IMG/VR virus record: IMGVR_UViG_3300044618_000713
Location: 1-64,000 of that record
Direction: 5' to 3' (one strand)
Source: a virus
Length of the DNA: 64,000 nucleotides
Part shown: positions 48,874 to 56,817 of the stretch, one piece after another
Layout: each line of letters opens with the position of its first letter
Position numbering within the stretch: position 1 is the first letter of the stretch
Made by a program: the position numbers and the translations under genes
The notes under the pieces: model-generated
The model's database searches: none
The model's input: the letters and a program-made list of their open reading frames with translations, nothing else
Told to the model about the DNA's origin: nothing

Positions 48874-49217
48874 GCTGCGACCCCGCCATCAACGTCGATC
48901 TGAAGCCACTTGTTGGCGAACTCCATGTTATCGAGGAACCGGATATTGTGGATCTTGTTCCTGATCTGCACGCGGTCGGAATCTAGCAACGCGGAGGTGT
49001 AGCGCACAACAAGACGCAACCGAACGGTTGCCTCAGTGCGGTCATGGGCAAATCGCTCCGAGCCGCCAACCGGCACCACATAGGCGCGGGTCGGTGCGCC
49101 GGAAACGGTAGCCCAGGATTCCGTCTGTCCTCCTGCTCCGTCGCTGGTCAAGGTGCGGCGTTGGAACGTCACCGGCTCCTTGAGCTTGCCGGAATTCATG
49201 TCGCAACATTTCATCAT
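48870..49217 (-). CDS. Head-tail joining protein (SPP1 gp16-like)
   Basis: A 115-aa protein. SGKLKEPVTFQRRTLTSDGA and VRYTSALLDSDRVQIRNKIH match the phage head-tail joining family PF05521, a small beta-barrel stopper. The start is uncertain among ATGs at 49,217, 49,214 and 49,199; MNSGKL (49,199) fits the family length best, while 49,217 overlaps the upstream stop. Confidence 0.8.
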   Translation of the reverse strand: MMKCCDMNSGKLKEPVTFQRRTLTSDGAGGQTESWATVSGAPTRAYVVPVGGSERFAHDRTEATVRLRLVVRYTSALLDSDRVQIRNKIHNIRFLDNMEFANKWLQIDVDGGVAA

Positions 49218-49984
49218 CTGGCGTTGAACTCTATAATGTCCATGTTGACAGCGACATCGACGGTGCTGGCCGATACGTTGGCAAGGAAGCCGAAATCACA
49301 TAACGGCGGGAAGTAGAGAGGCGGATCGAATACAACATCGAAGAGACCGGAACTCTGCGGATACTCAGTCACCATTAGCATAGAACTGTATGGTGCCGCA
49401 GTCTCAAGGATATTTTCGCGCTTGTAGAGAACGATGTTGGCCTTCTTGTCAGCATCGCTTGAGATGGTCACGTTGCGGAGTGCCGCGCTGCGGTCTCTGG
49501 GCGTGGTGTAGACAGCCATTTCTGTCTTGCCGCGTGCCAGTGTGCCATCTGCAATAACTGCCCAGTCCTCGCCTCCTGCGGCATTCTCAATGGTTATTGT
49601 ACCAGCGTGCGATCTGGCGCTCTGCGTTGAATACGTTCCAGACTTGGACACATAGACATCGAATAGGCGGATAAATGACTTCGACGTTTGCGCGCTTGCG
49701 GATGCACCTGCTGTTGCCAGCGCCTGGGTGCTGTAGTCACCGAACTCATCAATGCCGATTAAAATAATTTCTCTCGCACCGGAGCCGTTGGCGGTGTCGT
49801 TCGCATTGCCACCGGCCTTGATGCGGAGATGAACATGGGCATTTGCTTGGGGCGTGCGGTAGAAGCCAGAACGAGATACAGGCACGAAGCTGGAACCGAT
49901 GGAAATATTGCGTCCGAACTTGTTGAACGACCGACAACCCGAAGCCAGTCCGCGCGCAATGTCGAGACTGCTGGGATAGGTCAT
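49214..49984 (-). CDS. Beta-rich virion protein, 256 aa, unknown
   Basis: MTYPSSLDIARGLASGCRSF then many beta strands (VHLRIKAGGNANDTANGSGA, LFDVYVSKSGTYSTQSA). No family recognised. It sits between the connector and the stopper genes, where small decoration or collar proteins may be inserted. Overlaps on both sides by 4 bp suggest it is translated with them. Confidence 0.55.
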   Translation of the reverse strand: MTYPSSLDIARGLASGCRSFNKFGRNISIGSSFVPVSRSGFYRTPQANAHVHLRIKAGGNANDTANGSGAREIILIGIDEFGDYSTQALATAGASASAQTSKSFIRLFDVYVSKSGTYSTQSARSHAGTITIENAAGGEDWAVIADGTLARGKTEMAVYTTPRDRSAALRNVTISSDADKKANIVLYKRENILETAAPYSSMLMVTEYPQSSGLFDVVFDPPLYFPPLCDFGFLANVSASTVDVAVNMDIIEFNAR

Positions 49985-50661
49985 ATCTTCATGGCCTTAT
50001 ATTGAGCCATAATGACCGAAGCGCCGGATGCGTCATAGGCATCACTTGCATCGCAGTCATCGCCACGGTTGCTATAGAGGAAAGCCGCAAGCTGCTTGAC
50101 GGCACGCTTCATTGGAGACGGCACTGCTGCTGCATTGGCGAATCCAGACACATAGATGATCTGGATGGCGTTATTGGCTCGCAGAGCAACCGGCCAAGTC
50201 TGGCCTCGCTTGAGTGTCAACCTTCCAGGCGTCTGGTAGATGTCAATGTCGAAGACATTGGCAACCGTGACTGCCGTTGCATTGCTGCCTTCATCGTAGA
50301 CAGTGACTGATGTGATAGACTGAAGAGGCCAACGCGGAATGGCAAGGCTTTGAATTGTGCTGGTGCGGTAGAGTTCTGTGATCGACATCTCGCGCACGCC
50401 ATCCCACCAAGCCTCGCCACCAGCGGGCCAGCGATCAAGCGAGAGCCGCCACGACTGCGTTATGAATGCAAGGCCGGTCATGTTCTCGATCTCGGTCCTA
50501 GCGTCCGTGATGAGCGTATTCGCCTCCGCGTCAGGGAGTTCCGTCGAATCAGTGCGAAGATGCGTGCGGAGTTCCGCAGCCGTTACCGGCTCGGATGCAG
50601 GGGCGGAAGTAAGAACCGAACCCCGGAACTGATAAAGCGGAACGGCGGCGCGAAGGCTCAT
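49981..50661 (-). CDS. Head-tail connector (gp6-like / phiE125 gp8 type)
   Basis: A 226-aa protein. ASEPVTAAELRTHLRTDSTE, LITDARTEIENMTGLAFITQ, LSLDRWP and FEIPRWPLQ-like IAIPRWPLQSITSVTVYD are landmarks of the connector family that docks under the portal. The C-terminus (MKRAVKQLAAFLYSNRGDD) is the usual helix. Confidence 0.85.
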   Translation of the reverse strand: MSLRAAVPLYQFRGSVLTSAPASEPVTAAELRTHLRTDSTELPDAEANTLITDARTEIENMTGLAFITQSWRLSLDRWPAGGEAWWDGVREMSITELYRTSTIQSLAIPRWPLQSITSVTVYDEGSNATAVTVANVFDIDIYQTPGRLTLKRGQTWPVALRANNAIQIIYVSGFANAAAVPSPMKRAVKQLAAFLYSNRGDDCDASDAYDASGASVIMAQYKAMKI

Positions 50662-50664
50662 AGA

Positions 50665-50859
50665 TTAACCTTTCCTAACTTTCTTCTTTGGCGTTTCGAT
50701 CTTGGTTTCCAGATCAGGGATTGACTGGATTTCGATTGCCACACCATCCGCTATTGCCATTTCTGCAATAGGGCTTTCGATGGTTGTTCCGGCTTTTAAC
50801 TTTAAGATCGTATGCCCTTCTGGGGCGCACGCATAATCATGCAGAAGAGTTGCCTTCAT
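50665..50859 (-). CDS. Small protein, 64 aa, unknown
   Basis: MKATLLHDYACAPEGHTILK with a beta-like body and a Lys-rich end (KIETPKKKVRKG). Short proteins of this kind often stand next to the connector gene in HK97-like phages. No function is evident. Confidence 0.6.
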   Translation of the reverse strand: MKATLLHDYACAPEGHTILKLKAGTTIESPIAEMAIADGVAIEIQSIPDLETKIETPKKKVRKG

Positions 50860-50860
50860 C

Positions 50861-51274
50861 TTATGTATCCATTGGCGCGTTGATAATGGTCAGGCCGAGA
50901 CGCCCCATTGCCACGAACGGTTCCTGTTCCGTGACATCCGCAGCAGCAAAAAGGGCATCCACATCCTCTTGCGTGCAAACGACGCCCTGCGCTGTAGCTG
51001 CCGTGTAGACCGCCACTGGATCGCCGGGTTCGCTGCCAATCAGCACCCAGTCACCGCCGTATTCGTACTGCGCCCAGACCTGTAGCGGCACAAGATACCC
51101 ATACTCAGGCGGCACATAGCCTGATGAGATGTAGTGCGTTGCGGGGTCTAAACCGGATGCGGAGAGCGGTGTGATCCACATGCCTTCGCCGCCGGGGCCA
51201 AAGGATTTGGCAATCTGGCGAGCCAACTGAACTCTGTCAGCCGGGACAATGAGAGTGCGGAAGATATAATCCAT
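50861..51274 (-). CDS. Fibre-associated protein, 137 aa, unknown
   Basis: MDYIFRTLIVPADRVQLARQ then a Gly/Tyr-rich middle (GGDWVLIGSEPGDPVAVYTA). The ATG at 51,274 overlaps the LamG-like stop as TGATG and is preferred to the longer frame. It follows the LamG-like gene and may act with it. No family recognised. Confidence 0.55.
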   Translation of the reverse strand: MDYIFRTLIVPADRVQLARQIAKSFGPGGEGMWITPLSASGLDPATHYISSGYVPPEYGYLVPLQVWAQYEYGGDWVLIGSEPGDPVAVYTAATAQGVVCTQEDVDALFAAADVTEQEPFVAMGRLGLTIINAPMDT

Positions 51275-52452
51275 CAGTATGCCATCGTCCTTCCGTCGAC
51301 CCATGTTTCGGTATTGCTGATCGTGGTTGCGTCAAGGTTTGCGCCGAAGCGGACAATTAAACTATAAATTTTTCCGTTGAGGTATCCGGCAGCAGTAGCT
51401 TGTCTTCCTATGTATAGTACCTGCGAACCAAAACTTGTAATGCCGCTATCCGTAGCAGAACCGATTGCTGTAACCGTTCCATTTTCTCTTAATGAAATCT
51501 CACCCGTCCCTGTTGCAGCGGCATCGTACAGAGTTGAAAAAACAACTGTATACGGCACAACTTTAGTAACTCGCGGTGATTGATTAACTCCCGACCCATT
51601 TAGAGCGGCGCGGTAACTATCCGTCGAACCATCGCCAGTAAGAATACGCATCATGGCATCTGTCGCAGTAGTCGTAGTATCGCCAAACTGCCATACTGGA
51701 CTATTGTTTGACCTTGGTGTCTCTACCCTGACCCCGGCAAACATCTGTGCTTTAACTCCAGCACCGGGATTAATAGATGCTGTAGTAAGGAAGTCATCTG
51801 TGCCATCAAACTTAAGGTAATACGGGAAACCCGTGGTGTCGTAATTAGTACTGGTTACTACAGCTTGGTATGCGGGGAGACCTACGCCAGTGTTGGTTAC
51901 TCGAAGGTCAGCAGATGTTACTGACCCAGATACCGTTAGAGTTAAAGTACCAGCCGTGCATACCAGCGAGTTTGATCCTGCGCTGTATACTCCGACATTG
52001 GTTCCAGATGTTGTAACTGTGCCAGTACCACTAAAAGCAAGAGTGTATGTAGCCGCCCGTGTCGTAACATTTTGTGTTGCCAGCGTAGCAGTATTTAGAA
52101 GTTCATTTACCCTAGCACTCAGCACGGGGCAAGAGGCGGGTGTGGACTGTGTAGCGGTGTTGCCGCGACCGGACTTGTCAAGAATGCGGCCTACAGGTTG
52201 CTCCACCGCCGTAACAGGCGTGGTCCCCACGCTGTCTTGGAACATCGTGGTGAAATCAGACGGATCGTACCAAGCACCCTGCTCACCTGCTGAGAACAAT
52301 GCACCAGGAGAAAAACTGCGTCCATAAAGAACAGTAGATGAGAGAAGGCCAAGACTTAGGTTTATCATGGTGTCACTTCCGACAAGAGGGCTTGCAATAT
52401 TGTCGCCTTTCGCCAATCGAAGTCTAATTATTTCCGCGCCAAAGTCTGTCAT
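51274..52452 (-). CDS. LamG / concanavalin-like virion protein (phage B)
   Basis: A 392-aa protein. AGEQGAWYDPSDFTTMFQDS, GRILDKSGRGNTATQ and the closing VLYIGRQATAAGYLNGKIYS match the phage A protein at 15,145-16,293 over most of the length, with a different N-terminal 40 residues. The different N-terminus probably adapts the same binding module to another virion. Carbohydrate binding is inferred from the fold. Confidence 0.75.
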   Translation of the reverse strand: MTDFGAEIIRLRLAKGDNIASPLVGSDTMINLSLGLLSSTVLYGRSFSPGALFSAGEQGAWYDPSDFTTMFQDSVGTTPVTAVEQPVGRILDKSGRGNTATQSTPASCPVLSARVNELLNTATLATQNVTTRAATYTLAFSGTGTVTTSGTNVGVYSAGSNSLVCTAGTLTLTVSGSVTSADLRVTNTGVGLPAYQAVVTSTNYDTTGFPYYLKFDGTDDFLTTASINPGAGVKAQMFAGVRVETPRSNNSPVWQFGDTTTTATDAMMRILTGDGSTDSYRAALNGSGVNQSPRVTKVVPYTVVFSTLYDAAATGTGEISLRENGTVTAIGSATDSGITSFGSQVLYIGRQATAAGYLNGKIYSLIVRFGANLDATTISNTETWVDGRTMAY

Positions 52453-52782
52453 TTAATCCGTAACCTGACGGACAACGATGATTCCGAATGTGTCTGTTCT
52501 AACCGTGTCACCGCTGACAATTTTAAGATCACAAATGAGTGGTCGTTCTTCATCAGTAAGAGGCCACGCGGAAGTGTCACTAGCGGAAATTAAAATTTCC
52601 CCAGTCGCCGCACCAGATGTATCAATCGTCAACGTAGCAACCGCCGAAAAATCCCATGTTTTGACCTGAGAAGTAACGGTGTCTCCGGTCAAATCAACGA
52701 CTCCATCCGCATCCGAGACAATGATTTTCCTGGTGAACGTATCACTTCGCTTATGATTCGTTGTCTGGATGCGGCTTGCCAT
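52453..52782 (-). CDS. BppU-like or fibre-anchor protein, 109 aa
   Basis: Starts MASRIQTTNHKRSDTFTRKI at the ATG overlapping the previous stop. The beta pattern (VSDADGVVDLTGDTVTSQVK, then ICDLKIVSGDTVRTDTFGII) resembles N-terminal adaptor domains of baseplate fibres such as BppU. It precedes the LamG-like gene in the operon and could anchor it to the virion. Confidence 0.55.
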   Translation of the reverse strand: MASRIQTTNHKRSDTFTRKIIVSDADGVVDLTGDTVTSQVKTWDFSAVATLTIDTSGAATGEILISASDTSAWPLTDEERPLICDLKIVSGDTVRTDTFGIIVVRQVTD

Positions 52783-53033
52783 CAATACCATCCAATGACG
52801 GTTGCTGTGGTTGCTGCGCGAACTTGAACGGCGCGGATTGGAAGAATTTGTCCCTTTACAACCGCGTATGTCACATCAACGCCGCCAATATCACGAACAA
52901 CAAGATTGCCGTCTGCGTTGACATAAAGAGCGCGAGGACGAACCGCAAGATCAGAGTCTCCTGGCGTAATGGAGAAGTGCCGATATGCGGGACTTTCAAG
53001 CCCCATTGTATGATTGGAATACGGATCAGACAT
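52782..53033 (-). CDS. Conserved capsid-region protein, 83 aa
   Basis: MSDPYSNHTMGLESPAYRHF, ALYVNADGNLVVRDIGG and VVKGQILPIRAVQVRA form a pattern common in small proteins coded near HK97-like capsid genes. Probably a virion component such as a spike or decoration base. The role is not established to my knowledge. Confidence 0.65.
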   Translation of the reverse strand: MSDPYSNHTMGLESPAYRHFSITPGDSDLAVRPRALYVNADGNLVVRDIGGVDVTYAVVKGQILPIRAVQVRAATTATVIGWY

Positions 53034-53062
53034 TTTTTATCTCCGGCTGGAGTGAGAAAGGT

Positions 53063-53086
53063 AGGGGCGGCTTTGAAACCGCCCCT
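53063..53086 (-). terminator. Hairpin after decoration gene
   Basis: An 8-bp perfect stem AGGGGCGG/CCGCCCCT with 8-base loop, 7 bp past the 53,093 stop. Only a short T run follows on the minus strand. Confidence 0.6.
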
Positions 53087-53092
53087 TCGAGA

Positions 53093-53536
53093 TTACGTAG
53101 CAGCCACGTTGGTGCCGACGAAGGTGGTGGCAGCGCGGTGCGGCACATTGAGGATGCCGTAGACCTTGACGGTCGCATCGGTGCCGGTGGTGCCAACGCC
53201 GTTCATGCGAACATAACGCTTGCTGCCCTTATAGCCGATGCCGCCGATGATCTTGTTGTCATCGCCATCGGCAGTGACAGACAGGGCAATCGTGCCATTA
53301 ACTGAATCAGCAGCGACAATGGCCGCAGCGTCACCAGCAACGGTCGTGTCGGAGTGCTGGGCCGTGAAGGTGAAGCCAGCAGCAGCGCCAGCATCGGTCA
53401 CGGTGTCGGTGGCAAGCATCAGGGTGACGGCATCAAAGCCACGGGTATCAACCCAAGAAGTAGCACCGGCAGTGGTGCCAGAGAGAGTCACGGTGCCAAG
53501 CAAGACAACCTGCTTGTTGGAAAGCATATCACGCAT
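53093..53536 (-). CDS. Putative capsid decoration protein, 147 aa
   Basis: MRDMLSNKQVVLLGTVTLSG, TSWVDTRGFDAVTLMLATDT and KRYVRMNGVGTTGTDATVKV form a beta-rich protein. It is coded right after the capsid gene and bounded by hairpins on both sides. The same layout (capsid, hairpin-bounded small beta protein) is seen in phage A. Decoration is likely. Confidence 0.6.
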   Translation of the reverse strand: MRDMLSNKQVVLLGTVTLSGTTAGATSWVDTRGFDAVTLMLATDTVTDAGAAAGFTFTAQHSDTTVAGDAAAIVAADSVNGTIALSVTADGDDNKIIGGIGYKGSKRYVRMNGVGTTGTDATVKVYGILNVPHRAATTFVGTNVAAT

Positions 53537-53564
53537 CTCAAGAATCCTTCTTATCGGCGTGGTT

Positions 53565-53590
53565 GCGGAGCGGCGTTATTGCCGCCCCGC
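53565..53590 (-). terminator. Hairpin after major capsid gene
   Basis: A 10-bp stem with one mismatch (GCGGAGCGGC against GCCGCCCCGC) and 6-base loop, 8 bp past the capsid stop. No T run, so partial termination or RNA end protection is more likely than full stop. Confidence 0.55.
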
Positions 53591-53598
53591 GTTAGTTG

Positions 53599-54894
53599 TT
53601 ACGAGCCAAGCTTGACCAGCTTGATGGCCTCGAAGTTGACCACATCGCCACCGACGCGCTTCGTGGTGTAGAATTCCACGTAGGGCTTGGCAGAGTAGGG
53701 ATCACGCAGCGTGCGGATGCCGAGGCGGTCCACAATCTGATAGGCTTCGCGCATATCGCCGACGGCGATGGAGAGCGAGTTGGAGGCCGGGTCCGGCATG
53801 TCCTCGAAAGATGCCACCGGATAGCCGAGCAGCGTTGCTGGCTGACCGGCAGCAATGCCGGGCGACCAGAGGTAAGCGCCATCCGAATCCTTGGCCTTGC
53901 GAACCAGAGTGAGAGTCGCGCGGTTCATGAACCAAGTGGCGTTGTTCCGGTACTGCTGCTTGAGGCCGTAGAGCGCGTTGATCAGCGCATCGCCGCCCGA
54001 GGGAGCCGCAGCCAGAGCGCCAGAAGCGCCCGTGGGGAACTGCTCGATGGTGCCGGGGAGCGTGGTGCCCGAGCCATAGGTCAGGAAGCCACGGGGCTTG
54101 TTGGAGCCGTTGCCGACAACGAAAGCGTTGGCTTCGTCACGGGCGAACTTCTCGGCAACCTTGGAAGCAAGCCATGCTTCCATGTTGATCGAGGCGTCAT
54201 CGAGCAGCTTCTGCGTAGCCTTGGGCTTCGCATAGAGTTCGTGGGCAGGAATGCGCCACTTGCCAAGCTGCGGCGTGTTGGTCTCGGGACGGCTATCCGT
54301 TTCGCCAACCCAGCCCGAAGAGGCTTCGTTGAGATCGAACAGGCCTTCGAGGGCATCCGACGAGATGACCTGGACCGAAGCGTATGCACGCATCGGGCTG
54401 GTCTCGAAGACCTTCATCACGATACGGCCAGAGAGGTCGGGATTGACCACATAGCCGCCATCGGGATCGGTGCCGACCGAGAGAGCCTTGCGCTCGTCCG
54501 GCCCCATGACTTCTTCACCCTTGCGGAGGAATGTGTCGAACGCGGCCTTGTAGCCGTCCATATCGGCAGCGCCGAATGAACCAGCAACAGCGCCACGGCG
54601 ACGGGCGTTCATGGAGGCCCACTCCTGGGCCTTGCGGTCGAGATCGACCACTTCGCCACGCTCGTCGGTGACGATGCGAGACTGACGCTTAGAAGCCAGA
54701 ACGGCTTCGTCAGCAATCTTCTGGGCCTTCTCAAGATCGGCTTCGATCTTCTGAAGCTTGGCCTCGGTCACGACATCGGCGCTGCCCTTCTTCTCAATCT
54801 GGGCAAGGCGTTCGTCGTTGGCCTTCTTGAACTCTTCGAATCCGGCGTGCAGCGCGTCAACCGCGCCGATGGCCTTCTTGATTTCCTCTGACAT
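53599..54894 (-). CDS. Major capsid protein, HK97-like
   Basis: A 431-aa protein. The N-terminal coiled coil (AKLQKIEADLEKAQKIADEA) is the delta/scaffold region normally removed by the protease. The mature fold begins near residue 115 with FDTFLRKGEE, then GGYVVNPDLSGRIV, MRAYASVQVI and WVGETDSRPET. This is the HK97 capsid family (PF05065). Its start overlaps the protease gene by 38 bp. Confidence 0.95.
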   Translation of the reverse strand: MSEEIKKAIGAVDALHAGFEEFKKANDERLAQIEKKGSADVVTEAKLQKIEADLEKAQKIADEAVLASKRQSRIVTDERGEVVDLDRKAQEWASMNARRRGAVAGSFGAADMDGYKAAFDTFLRKGEEVMGPDERKALSVGTDPDGGYVVNPDLSGRIVMKVFETSPMRAYASVQVISSDALEGLFDLNEASSGWVGETDSRPETNTPQLGKWRIPAHELYAKPKATQKLLDDASINMEAWLASKVAEKFARDEANAFVVGNGSNKPRGFLTYGSGTTLPGTIEQFPTGASGALAAAPSGGDALINALYGLKQQYRNNATWFMNRATLTLVRKAKDSDGAYLWSPGIAAGQPATLLGYPVASFEDMPDPASNSLSIAVGDMREAYQIVDRLGIRTLRDPYSAKPYVEFYTTKRVGGDVVNFEAIKLVKLGS

Positions 54895-55999
54895 GCAGGG
54901 ATTCCTTTAGCTTTGACAGTGACTGTAAAAGGGCATCGACGCCCTCGATTACGGCCTCTTCATCGCCAGCGTCCCGCTGTCTCTGTAGGGCTTTGAATCC
55001 GTGGAGAGTGAGAGCCACGGCCTCTTTACGGGAGTATCCTGCATCACGCAGGAAACGCTCGAAATCTCTTTCGGTTGTGATCGATTTGACGTTTGTCACC
55101 TTTGCATCCGGCAGCATCGGGAACGTCACAAGGCTGATCTCGAATAGGTCCACTTCCATCAGCTTGCGCACACGGCCATCACCTTCGGGTATGGCTTCCA
55201 TTGTGCGATAGCCGATAGACATGGAATCGATGGCCCCGGCGCGAAGGAGCGCCATTGCCTCGCGGCCTTTTTCTACTTCTTTGAGCAGACGGCCACGGAC
55301 AAACAGGCCACGCTCGTCCTCGTAAATGTCATCCCAGACGCCGATGGGCTGGCTCATATCGTGCTGCCATAGCATCTTGACTTTACGAGAGCCGAGCGAT
55401 TTGCGGAATGCGCCGCGTTCGACCACATCCATTCCCTGATCGACAACGCCGAACACGGAGGCATAGCCCTCGAAGACGCCATCTTGATCCGGTTCGCGCT
55501 TGATCGTGAGGGATACGTTCTTATGCTGGATCGGTTCGGACATGAACTTGTCGCCCTCTTCTCTGCGAACTATTGCGTTGGCCCATGAGCGGCCAGGATC
55601 ACCGCCCCAGAGCGCCCAGGCTATGCGACCAGCGGAAGGATATCCGTCTTCGCCGGGAGACCAACCTTGACCTTGCTTGTCCACCTCATGACGGGCGAAG
55701 TAGGACACCATCCGCTTGACGGTATCGAGCGAAAGGTTGCGGCGGTTCTTGATGTCACGGGCGCGGGCAACGCCGATCTCGGTGCCGCCACGGTTGAACT
55801 CATCACGCCATTCGAGGCCGCGTGTGGCTTCTCGTGCCATTGCCTCGTTGGGAGAGAACCCATCGGCCTTGCCTTCCCAGTTGGAAATGCAGACGGCATA
55901 ACGCTGATCTTCATCAGGAAAATCAGACATCGCCTCCTCGTCGCTCATGCAACGGGAGATGAACTCGTCTTCGTTTTCGGTCGGGCCGGGGCTAGGCAT
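54857..55999 (-). CDS. Prohead protease (S78) with N-terminal extension
   Basis: A 380-aa protein. Residues about 1-155 are an extra domain (FISRCMSDEEAMSDFPDEDQ, RRNLSLDTVKRMVSYFARHE, GRIAWALWGGDPGRSWA). Residues about 160-330 are the HK97-type serine protease: FEGYASVFGVVDQGMDVV, LWQHD with the catalytic His, DSMSIGYR with the catalytic Ser, and EVDLFEISLVTFP. It cleaves the capsid delta region during maturation. The extension is seen in other phages, sometimes as a separate protein. Confidence 0.85.
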   Translation of the reverse strand: MPSPGPTENEDEFISRCMSDEEAMSDFPDEDQRYAVCISNWEGKADGFSPNEAMAREATRGLEWRDEFNRGGTEIGVARARDIKNRRNLSLDTVKRMVSYFARHEVDKQGQGWSPGEDGYPSAGRIAWALWGGDPGRSWANAIVRREEGDKFMSEPIQHKNVSLTIKREPDQDGVFEGYASVFGVVDQGMDVVERGAFRKSLGSRKVKMLWQHDMSQPIGVWDDIYEDERGLFVRGRLLKEVEKGREAMALLRAGAIDSMSIGYRTMEAIPEGDGRVRKLMEVDLFEISLVTFPMLPDAKVTNVKSITTERDFERFLRDAGYSRKEAVALTLHGFKALQRQRDAGDEEAVIEGVDALLQSLSKLKESLHVRGNQEGHRRG

Positions 56000-56028
56000 G
56001 AGGGGAATATATCATTGCTTGATTGAAA

Positions 56029-56817
56029 TCACAACATGGCCTCAAGGGCGGCTTCGTCCACGATGTAACCAACAGCACAACGGCAGTTGATGACCTCATC
56101 GCCGGGGCCTTCTGGATCACCGGGAAACATGAGTTCGGCATCGCCAACCTTGAATTTTTCGTCCATGCCCACAGGCGGTTGAGTAGCAGCGATTCGATGC
56201 GTCTCTCTGGTGCGGTCATCGGCAGCGGCCAGCCACTCACGGGCCAAGGGCAAGCCAGTCTGTTTCGCGGCCTCCTGGGAGCCATAGTTGGCAGCGCCGT
56301 GCGTCTCGGTGCGGGCTATCATCTCGGCCCTGTAGGACGAAATCTGTGGCACCAGATCGAGGATGTATGAAGCGGTGCCGCGTTGGCCCAAACCATCCTC
56401 ATAGCCTTTCCGAACTGCCCTAATGATTTGATCGCGCGTGGTTTCAGTAACCTCTGTGATGCGGCGGCGGATCGCCTCTTGCTCAATAAAGCGCAACGCC
56501 CTGCGCGTCATGATCTGGGCGAAACTCTCTTTCGTCTCCAGCTTCAAGCCTCGCGCCTTGGCTTGCTCCATGATGCGAGAGCCGAACGTGGTGATTGATG
56601 CAATTGCCATCTGGCGATAAGTCGCCTCGATGCGATCACGGAAGTCGCGCGGCAAGGTTACATTGCCGGTCTGCTCCCAATGCTCGACCATCTCACGCAT
56701 GGCGGTTGCGATCTCACGCTGAAGACGGCCACGGAATTGAGTTGTCAGCCTATCGAGTAATGCGCCTTGACGGCGCACCTCGCGGCGCGTGTTCGAATCA
56801 ACCAGCCTTCGAGCCAT
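56029..56817 (-). CDS. Minor head protein, phage Mu F-like
   Basis: A 262-aa protein. A helical N-terminal half is followed by the Mu-F domain: AEMIARTETHGAANYGSQ, WLAAADDRTRETHRIA and EVINCRCAVGYIV. The C-terminal Asp, His and Cys residues are conserved in the family. It is a minor capsid component near the portal. It overlaps the portal gene by 20 bp. Confidence 0.85.
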   Translation of the reverse strand: MARRLVDSNTRREVRRQGALLDRLTTQFRGRLQREIATAMREMVEHWEQTGNVTLPRDFRDRIEATYRQMAIASITTFGSRIMEQAKARGLKLETKESFAQIMTRRALRFIEQEAIRRRITEVTETTRDQIIRAVRKGYEDGLGQRGTASYILDLVPQISSYRAEMIARTETHGAANYGSQEAAKQTGLPLAREWLAAADDRTRETHRIAATQPPVGMDEKFKVGDAELMFPGDPEGPGDEVINCRCAVGYIVDEAALEAML

